Of a stretch of 64,000 bases of DNA, positions 47,290-57,853 are shown piece by piece. The notes beneath the pieces were generated by a model. It was not told the origin of the DNA. It saw only the letters and a program-made list of their open reading frames with translations, and searched no databases. Numbering within the stretch: the stretch's first letter is position 1; each line of letters begins with the position of its first letter. The stretch is from Megascapheus bottae (taxonomy: Eukaryota; Chordata; Mammalia; Rodentia; Geomyidae): positions 5,332,001 to 5,396,000 of the forward strand of contig JANJXV010000013.1 of the NCBI GenBank assembly GCA_024803745.1, in the 5' to 3' direction. Position numbers and translations under genes: made by a program.

Positions 47290-47415
47290 TGTGTTGAGAT
47301 GGAGTCTTGCCATTTGGGGGTCTTATGGAGGTGGGGAGAGTCTGGGTTAGCCTTAAACTATGGTCCTACCGATCTCAGTCTGTTGAGTAGCAAGATTTAT
47401 AGGCATGAGCTTCCT
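47290..47415 (-). mobile_element. B1/Alu-like monomer, diverged
   Basis: GATGGAGTCTTGCCATTTGGG, then GATCTCAGTCTGTTGAGTAGC and ATAGGCATGAGCTTCC, an antisense 7SL-like monomer with a B1 pattern and no right monomer. Confidence 0.6.
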
Positions 47416-47544
47416 TCCCTAGTGCAAATGAGTGTGTTTTTGAAAGAATCCATTAGACTGAAATTAATCAGTACCTTTTAATCAGTCTCTTATGATAACA
47501 TTGTTCAGCCAAGTAAAATTAAATACTAAATACATTATTAATAA

Positions 47545-47718
47545 TTACTAATATATTGCTATGTTATTTTGTAGTATATTAAAATTAATAATTATAAAAT
47601 ATAGCACAGTGTCAATATCAGTAATTGTTCTTACTAATATATTGCTATGTTGTTTTGTAGTATATTAAAATTAATAATTATAAAATAATAGCACAGTGTC
47701 AATATCAGTAATTGTTCT
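47545..47718. repeat. 86-bp tandem duplication
   Basis: Unit 1 at 47545-47630 and unit 2 at 47631-47718 both start TTACTAATATATTGCTATGT and end AGTAATTGTTC. I see one substitution (TTATTTTG/TTGTTTTG) and one 1-nt indel. Confidence 0.95.
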
Positions 47719-48064
47719 TAAGTAGCTAAGTTTTATTGAGTCTGAGTGGCAAATACTGGGTTATGTTTTGAAGGCAGTAATTTAGCCATAAGCTCATAAA
47801 GTGGTACAACTATTATTTGTTTAATGGATAAGAATCCAGTAACAGAGATTTCATGAATCCCAAGGCATCTGGAGTAGTACAGGGAGGTTGTGAAGCCACA
47901 GTAAACTAACTCTAGAGAATTTATTTAAAACCCAGTGTGTAGCCTTTGAAGAATGAGAATGGGGGTCCTTAAAGATGGCTTTCTTTATTATGGGTGGGAC
48001 TCCATCCTATTTCTGTAAGGTTGTGATGCCGAAGATTTGGTGTCACAAATACAAACTGTCCCAT

Positions 48065-48262
48065 TCCTTTTTTATTTTTTGCCAGTCTGGGGCTCAATCT
48101 TAGGGCCTGAACATTGTCCTTGGTCTTTCCTCAAGGCTAAAGCTCTACCATTTGAGCTGCAGCACCACTTCCAGCTTTTCTCTGTACGTGGTACCATGAA
48201 TCAAATCCAGGTCGTCATGCATGCTAGGCAAGCACTCTACCACTGGGCCAAACTCGCAGCCC
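48065..48262 (-). mobile_element. ID-type dimeric SINE, full length
   Basis: GCCAGTCTGGGGCTCAATCTT to CTACCACTGGGCCAAACTCG. The 151-residue open frame over it (48037-48492) is an artefact of the SINE. Confidence 0.92.
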
Positions 48263-48569
48263 TAAACTACCCCATTCTTATGTACTCATTCTTTTCTAGC
48301 CCTCTGCCCCATTTTACTACCAGGCAAGATTGGGTTTTAGTTTCCCAGCTTATCCTGCCCACTGTAAGCTGTATAGACCACAATTCTCTGATTAGCTGCT
48401 TTCCTACTAACTCACATCAGTATAAGCTATTATATCATAAACATCAGCAATGGCAAATGACAGTTTATATTCATGTATGCCATAGAGCTTAGCCATTAAA
48501 ATGCTGTACTTAAAGAAACAGTTTGCAGCTATATAGCAAATCAAACAGCAAAAATTTTTGGTTGTTTTG

Positions 48570-48651
48570 GGATCTTTTGGCTCTTGAATTTTTCATTTAG
48601 AAAGACATGAGAATCTTTTGGCTCTTAAAATTTTCATTTAGAAAGACATGA
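48570..48651. repeat. 41-bp tandem duplication
   Basis: ATCTTTTGGCTCTT followed by TTTTCATTTAGAAAGACATGA occurs twice back to back, with small differences in the middle. Confidence 0.92.
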
Positions 48652-48934
48652 CTGAAATGCTTAACAGTGACTAACCCAGGGTAGTCATATCTGTTTTGTT
48701 TTATAATTTGTCTTTAAAAAGAAGCTCTTCTGCTTTTCTCTAATGAACATATGATTTACAAAAAACAGCTTGTTTTGTTTTGTTTTGGTTTTGCAATCTA
48801 ATTTTCTGGCACAAGTTTGTTGGTTTCTGACTTGACATATGACAAATAAACCACCATTGTTTTTCTTCTCAAGTCAAATATTTAGTCATATGTCTGCTTA
48901 GCAGTGAATGAAAATCATAAAAATAGGCAAATCA

Positions 48935-49122
48935 GGGCTGGAAGTTTGGCTCAGTGATAAAGTGCTTGCCTAGCATGCCTGAAGACCCAGGTTCGATTTC
49001 TCTGTACCATATACATAGAAAAAGCCGGAAATGGTGCTGTAGCTCAAATGGCAGAACTCTAGCCTTGAGAAAGCCCAAGGACAGTGCTCTGGCCCTGAGT
49101 TCCAGCCCCAGGCCTGGCAAAA
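48935..49122 (+). mobile_element. ID-type dimeric SINE, full length
   Basis: GGGCTGGAAGTTTGGCTCAGT, then AGGTTCGATTTCTCTGTACC, then GCTGTAGCTCAAATGGCAGAA, ending CCAGGCCTGGCAAAAG. Confidence 0.93.
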
Positions 49123-49239
49123 GAAAAGAAGAAAGGAAGGAAGGAAGGAAAGAGGGAGGGAGGGAGGGAGGGAGGGAGGGAAGGAAGGAAGGAAGGAAGG
49201 AAGGAAGGAAGGAAGGAAGGAAGGAAGGAAGGAAGGAAG
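49123..49239. repeat. (GGAA)n(GGGA)n(GGAA)n microsatellite at a SINE tail
   Basis: About 117 bp of pure purine. At least 14 consecutive GGAA units lie in the right half. Confidence 0.97.
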
Positions 49240-50499
49240 GTCAAATTGACATCACTATAAAGCACGCCATTATTAGGGCACACAGTGCTGGCCAATCCAA
49301 CCTTGCCTAGTTGCAAATCAAGGAAACACCACTGAATTAACTAGAATTAGCCAGAATGAACTAGAAGTTCTACTGAACTGACTACAGCAGAGTTTGTCTG
49401 TCATCTGCCTGGAGAACTATGATGCTTTGTTCTTTAGCTCTTAGAGGACAGTTAAGACTGGTAAGGATAATTTGGAGAACTTCATGCACATCTTTGGGCT
49501 TACCGTCAACTTTGGTAAGTCATCCAAATGTGTGTTCAGGTCCTAGGGAGGATGATGCATCCAGTGTCGGGGACTAAAAGTAATTCCTGAGTGACTGAGA
49601 GTGATTAACATGGGGAACGTTGGAGTTTCTTTTCCAGGAAGGTTTGGGATAAGAACACAGTTTGTTGTAGTTTGGAATGCATGTTTGGGGAAAGTCTTTG
49701 TTTTGGGTCATTTACTGCCACTTAAGTACCCCATTAAATTCATCTGAAACATCCTTTTCTCATCTTTAGATCTGAAGAGAAATTTTCTAACATTAGAGTC
49801 ATTTACCTAGAAAGAACAAATGCACATGCTCAGGTTGTAGTAGGAAAGAACAAGACACAGGACACCATTGTTTTGTCTATATTTTCATTCTGGGCAGGGC
49901 ACTTGTATATTAGTACTATGTTGCAAATATGGAAATATGAACTGAGAAATCCCAGGTCCATTTTAAGCTAAACTACAGAAACCAAATGGGTTCACAGGCA
50001 CTGGCCCTACTTTTTGAAGGATGACCTTGTGATTCAGAGCTAAGCTCCTGTGTGGCTATTAAAACATAGGTCATTGCTCACAGTGTAGAGCTAGTGTGGC
50101 TGTGCAGAGTGTGCAGGGAATCTGTATTGAGTCCTTCATGATTTATCAAAACCAGCCCACTGGAGGTGATGTTGTCCAAGAAGAATTGTACTCAGTTCCT
50201 GCTTTTGGAATCATCACCCCTCTGTACAACTCCTTAGTCATAACAAGTTTTTAAAAGTTAAGGATAATACCAGTGGTACCTTCAGCCAAATGAGGTAATG
50301 TGAGAAATGTACTGTAGGGAAAGCAGCGTGGTGATTAATGCAGGCTGTGCAATTGAGAAAATTCCAGAGGATGCAGGGTTTCAGTAGGTCTTAGAACAAT
50401 GAGTAGAGTGGGGCATCTGAGTTGTCACAGTGTTTTCTAGGAAGAAGTCCAGGAGAAGTTGTGGGGAAACAAAGTTGTGAAGGAATTTTGTGCTTCACA

Positions 50500-50545
50500 A
50501 AAAATTATATATATATGGATATATAAATATATACATACATGGGCT
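50500..50545. repeat. AT-rich tract
   Basis: TTATATATATATGGATATAT and similar. Confidence 0.8.
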
Positions 50546-50867
50546 TGAATTCACAAGGATTTGATAGACTTGTAACAGAGGATAGATAAGACCAGATGGG
50601 CATTTGTTTGTTTTGGGAGGTTTTCTGATGTTTATGGTTCTTTCTAGGAGAATGGATTTATTTTCTCCTCCCATTAAAGAACTAAAAGACAGGAAAATGT
50701 TTCAAGTAAACAGAGTATGTTTATTTAATAGTGACAGGAAAGCCATGAAAAGAACATAACAAGACTCTTCAGTCTGGGAAGAGTCCAATAGAGTCCTCTC
50801 CAGGGCAGTTATTTATTATTCTGCCTTGAGAGTTGATTCTGCCCAATGTAATTTTCTTTCTTGTTTT

Positions 50868-51815
50868 AAATGGTTATTGTAAAGGTAATGTACAGAGGGG
50901 TTACAGTTACATAAGTCAGGTAATGGGTGCACTTCTTTTTAAACAGTGTCGCTTCTTCCCTAATTTTCTCCCAAGTTTTCCCTCCCCAATCCCTTCTCCT
51001 GCACAAATTGTATAGTTCATTTGCAGTATAGTGTCTAATGAGTATGCATTTGTTCATCCTTTGTGCCACCATTTCTGTGCTTTCCCTTCCTTTCCCCCAG
51101 GCAGATAAACTTACATATACAAGACAAAACGCACAGAAAACCAAGACATCAACAAGGGAAAAAAACAAAACCAAAAAGGAAAATAACCAAAAAAAACCTC
51201 AATTTTATGTCTTGTAGATCATTTCAATAAGCATCATTGTTTATGATCATATGCACCTAGCTACTGAGCCCTTATAATCCTCTCCTGAGAATATCCTCTT
51301 TTGGTCTCACTATGTGAATGTCTAGAGTCCTGAATAATTGAACATGCCCAAGGGTATTTTTCTTGTCTTTTACCATACAGTATGTTTACTTGTTGATTTG
51401 TAGGCACAATCTAGTTACAACAAATGAGAGCAGACATGTAAATTATGTTCTTTGGGTCTGGCTTTTCGCTTAATATAATTTTTTCCAAGCTTTACATATC
51501 CTTCTGAATGATACAATATCATTCTTTCTGATAGAAGTGCAGAATTCAGTTATATGTATGTGTACACACATACACATATGAATACATCCATTGAGGGGCA
51601 TCTGGTTTGATTCCATATCTTGCCTAGAGTAAACAATGGTGCAGTGAACAGGGTTATGCTAGCCCCTTTAGTGCAGCCTAGTTTGTGGTCTTATTTGGTA
51701 AATGCTCAGGAGTGGAATTGCTGGGTCCTAGGGAAGCTCTATGTTTAGTCTTCTCCATACTGCTTTCCACAGTGGTTGAATAAATTTACATTTCCACGTA
51801 CAGTATAGTTATGTT
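50868..51815 (-). mobile_element. LINE-1 3' end, ~950 nt, 5'-truncated
   Basis: On the minus strand it starts near 'caaccactgtggaaagcagtatgg' and 'cagcaattccactcctgagc' (ORF2 C-terminal) and ends 'cctctgtacattacctttac'. This is the longest L1 piece in the window and of the same 3' type as the copy at 42.1-42.7 kb. Its reading frame is broken. Confidence 0.88.
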
Positions 51816-52429
51816 CAAGGCAGTTATTATGGAGTGAGGCTTCTCCCTTATCTCCTCCCCTGAGCCTTGCATTGATTGCTTTATGGTTTTTATTGGTTGA
51901 GCAGGCAGACACCCAGGGGACTATGGAAAGAAGTAGCATTTGAATAGAAAATCACGACACTATGGAAAGAAGCAATTGAGTAGGAGCTCGAGATATTAAG
52001 GAAACAAAGCATGCCATAGTGGAACACATGTTCTCTAATACATGTTAAGTCCGCCACTTTTTATCCCTATCTTCTTAATAGTGCCCCCTTCTCTCTTTCA
52101 GTTGATTTGGCAAATTCACCATGGAAAGATTATAAGGGAGAAGGGACAAGTGTGAACAGATTATATTCATACAGTGGTGGCAGAAAGACATATTCAGGCC
52201 AGGAAAGCATTTTGGAGGCAGACTTGACAGGGTTTGATTCCTAAAAAATGTGAAATTAAGGTTTGAGTTTGCTGAAGAATTTAACCTAGATCATTTAAAG
52301 ACTTGAAATCCATGACTTCTCCTAGTGTCTCATACCTATTATTGCTGTTTCAGCTATATAATAATTCTGTGACATCTGACATTTGTACTTTTAGTTTTAC
52401 AGAACATTTTCTTTTGTTTTATCTCATTA

Positions 52430-52474
52430 AACATATATATATATATACATTTATATATATATATATATATATCT
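52430..52474. repeat. (AT)n microsatellite at a SINE head
   Basis: ATATATATATATACATTTAT then (AT)n, immediately before a SINE. Probably the AT-rich target region that later expanded. Confidence 0.9.
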
Positions 52475-52475
52475 C

Positions 52476-52702
52476 CCTGGCATGGTGGCTCACATCTGTA
52501 ATCCTAGCCACTCAGGAAGCTGAGATCTGAGGATCAAGGTTCAAAGCCAACCCAGGCACCAAAGGACCTGAGACTCTTATCTCCAATTAACCTCTAGAAA
52601 ATGGGAAGTGGGGCTTGGCTCAAGGGTAGGTGGTAGCCTTTGAACTGAAGAGCTCAGGGACAACGCCCAGGTTGGGTTCAAGCCCATGACCCACAAAAAA
52701 TA
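52476..52702 (+). mobile_element. B1-type dimeric SINE, full length
   Basis: CTGGCATGGTGGCTCACATC, then CTTATCTCCAATTAACCTCTAG, then GGCTTGGCTCAAGGGTAGGTG, ending ATGACCCACAAAAAA. Confidence 0.93.
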
Positions 52703-53295
52703 TGCCTCTGTGTGTGTGTGTGATTTACTAAGATTACTGAGCTGATCTTGGCAAAAAACACACTTGGACCAAACCTCCATATTGCTCAGTCCGTAGGCAG
52801 TCTTTAAATCAAAGCAAAAATCACTTAGTTCTTTCCTGCATGCCTGCCCTCTCCTTTTTTTTAACCTATTTTTCATGGAAGATATTAGAATGAAAAATAC
52901 TTCTGAATCAGACAAGATAAGAGCTTTGAGGAAAGCACAGAGGAATCTATGGGGAAGAAAAGGCAGCAATCAAAGAACAAAAGAGAGCAAAGTGATAGTG
53001 AGTAGCCCAGGCTTCAACTATAGTATTTGCACCACTCAGGGTCCTACCACATCTTGTTTCCGCTGAGTTCCTGGTTTCCCTCATATCTAGTTACCTTTGG
53101 GCAGTGGGGAGGGACTCGTTGACAAGGGTCAACAATCACAGTGTCCTCTGGAAACGATAATCCCCTAGGTGCCCCAGATCTGTTCATAGGATCATCTATA
53201 TCTTTCTCATCCACCTCACTCTCGAAATCTGACCACAGTGAATTTGCTGGCCATGACGAGACTGACATTTAAGCTTGTTCAGTTTAAAAGTGGGA

Positions 53296-53530
53296 GGTGT
53301 GCTGGGTATGGTGGCTCATGCCTGTTATCCTAGCTACTCAGGAGGCTGAGATCTGAGGATCATGATTCAAAGCCAGCCTGGGTACTGAAGATCATGAGAC
53401 TCTTATCTCCAATTAATCACTACAAAACAGGAAATGGGGCTGTGGTTCACGGATAGTGTGGTAGCCTTGAGCTGAAGAGCTCAGGGACAATGCCCAGGCC
53501 AGAGTTTAAGCCTCATGACCCACAAAAAAA
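53296..53530 (+). mobile_element. B1-type dimeric SINE, full length
   Basis: GCTGGGTATGGTGGCTCATG, then GGAGGCTGAGATCTGAGGATC, then GGGCTGTGGTTCACGGATAG, ending CTCATGACCCACAAAAAAAG. Confidence 0.94.
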
Positions 53531-53537
53531 GAAAGAC

Positions 53538-53540
<3 letters not shown>

Positions 53541-53614
<74 letters not shown>

Positions 53615-53668
53615 GGGGAGGGAGGGAGGGAGGGAGGGAGGAAGGAAGGAAGGAAGGAAGGAAGGAAG
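53541..53668. repeat. (GA)n-G15-(GGGA)n-(GGAA)n purine tract at a SINE tail
   Basis: About 30 GA units, a run of 15 G (53604-53618), then GGGA and GGAA units. It is 128 bp without a pyrimidine on the plus strand, so it could form triplex or G-quadruplex structures. Confidence 0.97.
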
Positions 53669-53716
53669 AGGCAAAAAGAAAGTGAAAGCTGTTGCTCCTC
53701 CATGGTTTAAACAGAC

Positions 53717-53718
<2 letters not shown>

Positions 53719-53761
<43 letters not shown>
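53719..53761. repeat. (CA)n microsatellite
   Basis: About 21 CA units, 50 bp after the purine tract. Confidence 0.97.
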
Positions 53762-53764
<3 letters not shown>

Positions 53765-54091
53765 TAGAATCATAAACCCAATGAACAAAGGAAACAGCAA
53801 ATCCTGGTCCTTCAGCAACCATTTCTCTTCTAAAAGTAGCAGAATCACCTTACAATGATGGAAAGTCACTGCCATTCTGGAGTCAGGATCTTGCTACATA
53901 GCTAAACTGGCTTCTTGACCCAACTGCCTCCCAACTGGTAGAATTATAGGCAAGCATTACCACAATTCTTTTCAAGGCCCTAGTGGTGGTTAGGAAGAGG
54001 CCGACACCTATCTTAAATGAGATAGACACATGAGTGCAGGAAGAGGGCTTATCTTTGGGGTTCACTACTGTTTCTGGGATTGGACCAGGTT

Positions 54092-54270
54092 TTAGGTGGG
54101 CCTACCCTCAATCCTAACTATCCAAAAGGCTGAAATCTGGAGGATAAGAGTGTAAAAAACCACAAATAAATATTCTCAAGACTCTATCTGCAGAATAGCC
54201 AGCAAAATAGCTAGTTTGGAGGCATGGCTCAGCTGGGGGACACCAGCCTTTGTGATTAAAACAAAAAAAA
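54092..54270 (+). mobile_element. B1-type dimeric SINE, old
   Basis: CCTCAATCCTAACTATCCAAA, then GGCTGAAATCTGGAGGATAAG, then GGCATGGCTCAGCTGGGGGA. Confidence 0.75.
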
Positions 54271-55788
54271 CAACAAATAAAACCCCTCCTCATTGCACTG
54301 TTTCCTCTAAGGAAGACCTGATACCTTACAAATTCTGCACTGACTTATGCTTAAGAGCAGCTCACACTGTGGCTAGCTGACTTAGCAATGGTGCTTAATA
54401 CAATGGTGGTCCAGAAATCTGTGATGGCATAGCTCTGGTTCTTCTGGGGGTTGGTTAATTATCTGCCTCCCCTCATGGCTAGGGGATGGGGAATGAGCAT
54501 TTGGAAGTATGATAGGCAGATCCAGCAACTCATTATAAAACCAATGAGCTAGGTACTGATTTGAAAGGAAAAAAGTAATATGCATTCTCTTTCCTGGAAT
54601 ACTTTTTGTGTGATAAGGAAAAGTTATATAAACCATCCTGTTTTCAGTTTTCTAAAGTCTGTGGGGAGACTCCCACAGACTTCAGTCCCATGAAAAATGC
54701 CATTTGGTAAGGTCAAATTAGAACTCATAGTAATTGTACCATCTTAAAATCCACCTGAAATCCCTTTAAAAAAATGCCCGTTTCTACACAAGAGTCCATC
54801 CCCTTTGTTTTGGTTTCATGATTCATTTCTGCTGAGCATCTTTACAGCTGTTTTACACTAAAATGTTTACACTGAAATGACTTCTTTACTCAGCTGAACT
54901 ATATCAACTGAGTTTGAGTGGAGAATATAGGGATTGCTAGCCTGTGCCCATTAAGTTTTATAAATGAAAAGATGGGGAGAATAAGTGTGTGGTTACCATA
55001 GTAACTGCAACATCCGATTTGAGTAGCAACAGATAGGGCAGAGAAACCCAGCAAGCTGAAATGGATTGCCACAGTGATCAATAGTTGAAAGAGGAAATTA
55101 AAATGTCTGAGACATGTTTATCAGGAGATCAATCAGTATGTGAATAGCGGTATGTGCACCTTAACTTCAGAAAATATCCAGCCTGAACTGGTCAAAGTAA
55201 GAATCTCTCCACACATTTGGGAAATGCATTTAGGAATAAACCCTGATTTCCAAATGTTTAGCTATTTATACTGAGATATCAAGAAAAACTTTCACCAGCA
55301 GAGTATTGGAATTAGCATTTGCTTTTCCTCGTTCAACGGAAACAAAGGGATTCATTTCTCAGATTGAAACCAAGATTTTTTTTTAACTTGATTTTGTTAC
55401 TCAGAACAAGTTCAATTGGTGAAATTTGTCCCCCTTTACATCTTTTCTTTCCAGCAATCTTTTTGAGGCTGGTTCAAACAGACATTTCCTGACCTGCAGA
55501 AGTCTGCAGTTTCCAGCGCCTCACTGAAGAATTAACACTAACCAGGGAACAACTCTCTCTTCAGCATTTCCAAAGGGGATTTCAGACTGTTGAAATTAAA
55601 GCAAAACAAAAGTACAACAGTGGTTTGCTGGGCTGGCATTAGAAGGGTTTGGGGTTGGGGACAAAGTAACTTCTTTACAGTCCAGGCTGCACCCATCTGT
55701 TTTACAAAGCTAAGACCCCATTATCTGTGAAAGGGAAAACAAACAAAGAGTTAATATCTGTGATGCGATTTGTTACTACTTTTGTTTA

Positions 55789-56018
55789 CTTTGTGCTGAT
55801 ACTGGGCATTGAACTCTGGCCCTTAGTTTTTTTCACTCAAAGCTGGTACACCTTGACCCAGAGTTCTGCTTCCGGCTGCTTTTCGGTTTTTGATGGATAC
55901 TTAAAGATATTAATCTCACAGACTTTCTTCCCTGTGCTTGCTTGGGACCCGGGTCCTCAGATCTCAGTCTTCTGAGTTTCTAGGATTACAGGAGCGAGTG
56001 AGCACTGCCTGCCTGGCC
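55789..56018 (-). mobile_element. B1-type dimeric SINE, diverged
   Basis: CTGATACTGGGCATTGAACTC to TTTCTAGGATTACAGGAGCGA, reverse orientation. Confidence 0.82.
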
Positions 56019-56063
56019 TTGTTGCTTCTGTTAAAAGTAGAAATAGGAAAGTAACCCCAAGTC

Positions 56064-56300
56064 AGGGGTTTGGGGCCTCATACTTGCAATTCTAGCTACT
56101 CAGGAGGCTAAGATCTGAGGATCACTGTTCGAATCCAACCCAGGGCAGAAAAGTCTTTGAGACTCTTATCTCCAATTAACCATCAGAAAATCGGAAGTGG
56201 AGCTGTGGCTCAAAGTGCTAGAGCACTAGTAGAGCATACAAGCACAGAGACAGTGCCCAGGCCCTGAGTACAAGCCTCACAAAGGCAAAAAAACAAAAAA
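56064..56300 (+). mobile_element. B1-type dimeric SINE, just upstream of the candidate promoter
   Basis: AGGGGTTTGGGGCCTCATAC-like start, then CTACTCAGGAGGCTAAGATC, then GGAGCTGTGGCTCAAAGTGC, with a CAAAAAAACAAAAAAG tail. Confidence 0.92.
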
Positions 56301-56419
56301 GTAACCCCGGTTCAGTTCTTTTTGTGTTGCAAAGCATCTCAAACTAGCTGAGCCACAGGATTGCCCAGGCAGCCCCACCTGCTTTCTCCCCAAGGCTTTG
56401 GCAGCCACTCCAGGAGGTT

Positions 56420-56524
56420 CAGGTGTGTGCTGGGGGCGGGGCTAGGAGCCCGCCCCGCCCCAGGAACTACCCCGCGTGCCGGGAAGAAGCTGGCGGAACG
56501 TGGGGAGCTGCTGCCTGCTCTGCT
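56420..56524 (+). promoter_or_regulatory. DLG2: candidate intragenic CpG-rich promoter / 5' UTR in DLG2
   Basis: This is the only clearly CpG-rich patch in the window. It holds a GC box GGGGGCGGGGC at 56432-56442, an overlapping reverse pair CCGCCCCGCCCC at 56450-56461, and about ten CpG dinucleotides between 56430 and 56575. No TATA box is visible. Two GC boxes just upstream of an ATG and a splice donor resemble a TATA-less CpG promoter with a short first exon. No transcription evidence is available from the sequence itself. Confidence 0.5.
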
Positions 56525-56561
56525 ATGCTGACAAGCTCTGGGAACTGGCTAAGGCGCTGTG
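56525..56561 (+). CDS. candidate alternative first coding exon of a short DLG2 isoform
   Basis: The first ATG downstream of the GC boxes (56525; G at -3, C at +4) opens 12 codons, MLTSSGNWLRRC, plus one base. It then meets a good splice donor, GTG|GTGAGA, at 56561/56562. The frame is open upstream to an in-frame TAG at 56345, so the ATG could also be preceded by non-AUG codons. The donor phase (1) equals that of the PDZ3 exon, so splicing into the next DLG2 exon would restore Asp-Tyr-Ala-Arg in frame and give a protein with only the SH3-hook-GK part. If the ATG is not used, this would be a 5' UTR exon and translation could start at the MMNHS Met pair downstream. I recall that DLG2 annotation in other mammals includes a short isoform starting near there. 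I do not recognise the 12-residue leader, so this is inference from position, phase and CpG content. Confidence 0.4.
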
Positions 56562-57144
56562 GTGAGACTCGGGCTGCTTTTCTCATACCCATTCCTCCTG
56601 ACACACCCTTTGGGGGGAATTATGGCCAAGACAAAAGAAATGCAAACGGGGTGGCAGATTCCCCTTCCCTTCCGTCCTAAAACAGCTTTGCCTGCCATTT
56701 CTCAGCCCTCTCTGCTCGCAGGCATCTTCCAGGGCTGCTCTGTGTTTGTGTCTGTTGCTCTCTAGGTACTGGGGGAACAAGAGTCAGTGAATATTCCCCT
56801 TCTCTACCGAAACCACTCCGTGGGTGAGTTTAATTCTCCACTGGCCTCCTCTGAGCGATTGATTTTTGTTAGGGCGGGAGAGGGGAGAAAGGGGAGAGGA
56901 GAGAGAGCGCGAGAGACTCAGGAATGTGAAGTTCTTGTAGCAGACGTGAATTCATAAATGAGTTCCAGAAGTGGCTGGACCCACATTGGTTTCAGAGCAG
57001 ATATTTGCTGTATGCAAGTCCGGTCTCAGATAGAAGCCCAGCCAGTTGGGGGACAGCCTGCTAGCTCAGGCCGGAGCAGGAGCAGAGGCTTACTTGTCTG
57101 AAAGAACCTGATAGACTTGAATGTGGCACCTAGCTTTCACCAGA

Positions 57145-57235
57145 CATCAGCCCTGCAACCTGGGGAAACCACTGAACTTCATGCCTTGGGTTTTGTCATC
57201 CGTCAAATGGGAATTACATCAGCGACTTTGTATGT
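57145..57235 (+). mobile_element. MIR core relic
   Basis: CCTGCAACCTGGGGAAACCAC, then TTTTGTCATCCGTCAAATGGG, in sense MIR order. Confidence 0.6.
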
Positions 57236-57344
57236 GTGTGTATAAGAATCCGAATTTATGATGAGCTAGATTTGTTAAGAGCCTCTAGGTCTCATGGTTT
57301 GCCTTGTTTAGGGTCTGCAGATGGTGGTTGGTTTAACAGTCACA

Positions 57345-57465
57345 GCTTAGTGGTTAAGAATGTCATTTCGGGTCATTTGGTATGAGTTCTAATTCATGCT
57401 TGGTGAAGCCTGTGTCCACGTCTGTGAATATATGTGATAATCCATTTCTTAGACTTGTGAGGGTG
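57345..57465 (+). mobile_element. MIR relic
   Basis: CACAGCTTAGTGGTTAAGAATG, then GGTATGAGTTCTAATTCATGC and CCACGTCTGTGAATATATGTG, sense MIR 5' part. Confidence 0.6.
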
Positions 57466-57642
57466 CAAGAAAAGATGGCTCTTCCATGTAAAAGCCTTCC
57501 TTCCCCACTGTGCCTAACAGACTAACAATCACTTTCAGCTGTCAGAGACAGGTGTCTGTAAGACCGGACACTTGACTTCTTAGACTAAATTAAACTCAGA
57601 TGTTTTAAAAGAAGCTGGGTACACCTGTTTTCTTGCTTATTT

Positions 57643-57853
57643 GTTTTGGTGGTACCATGAACTCAGTCATGAGATTGCTGGACTTGGTGTTTTACTACTT
57701 AGCCTTTCCTCCAACCAGCTTTTTTTTGACTGGTTATTTTACAGATAGAGTCCTGTGAACTTACTTTTTAGCCTGGGCTGGCTTTGAACTGTCATCTTCT
57801 AAATCTCAGCCTCCAGAATAGCTAGGATTATAGGCGTCATCCACAGGCATGCA
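57643..57853 (-). mobile_element. B1-type dimeric SINE, diverged
   Basis: GGTGGTACCATGAACTCAGTC, then CTGGGCTGGCTTTGAACTGTC, then GAATAGCTAGGATTATAGGCG. Confidence 0.8.

Noticed and set aside
48037..48492. 151-residue open reading frame, the longest in the window
   Set aside because: Most of it is an antisense ID-type SINE. There is no known protein similarity and no splice or start context.
49320..50460. Possible LTR or endogenous retrovirus in a repeat-poor block
   Set aside because: No TG...CA terminal repeats, primer-binding site, polypurine tract or gag/pol motif could be seen.
53481..53875. Several 65-122 residue frames of Ser-Leu or Arg-Glu repeats
   Set aside because: Same purine/pyrimidine microsatellite and SINE read in different frames.
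56559..56780. Frames overlapping the candidate promoter (56559-56765 + and 56583-56780 -)
   Set aside because: They begin downstream of the good donor or on the opposite strand, with no similarity or splice context. Chance open frames in GC-richer DNA.
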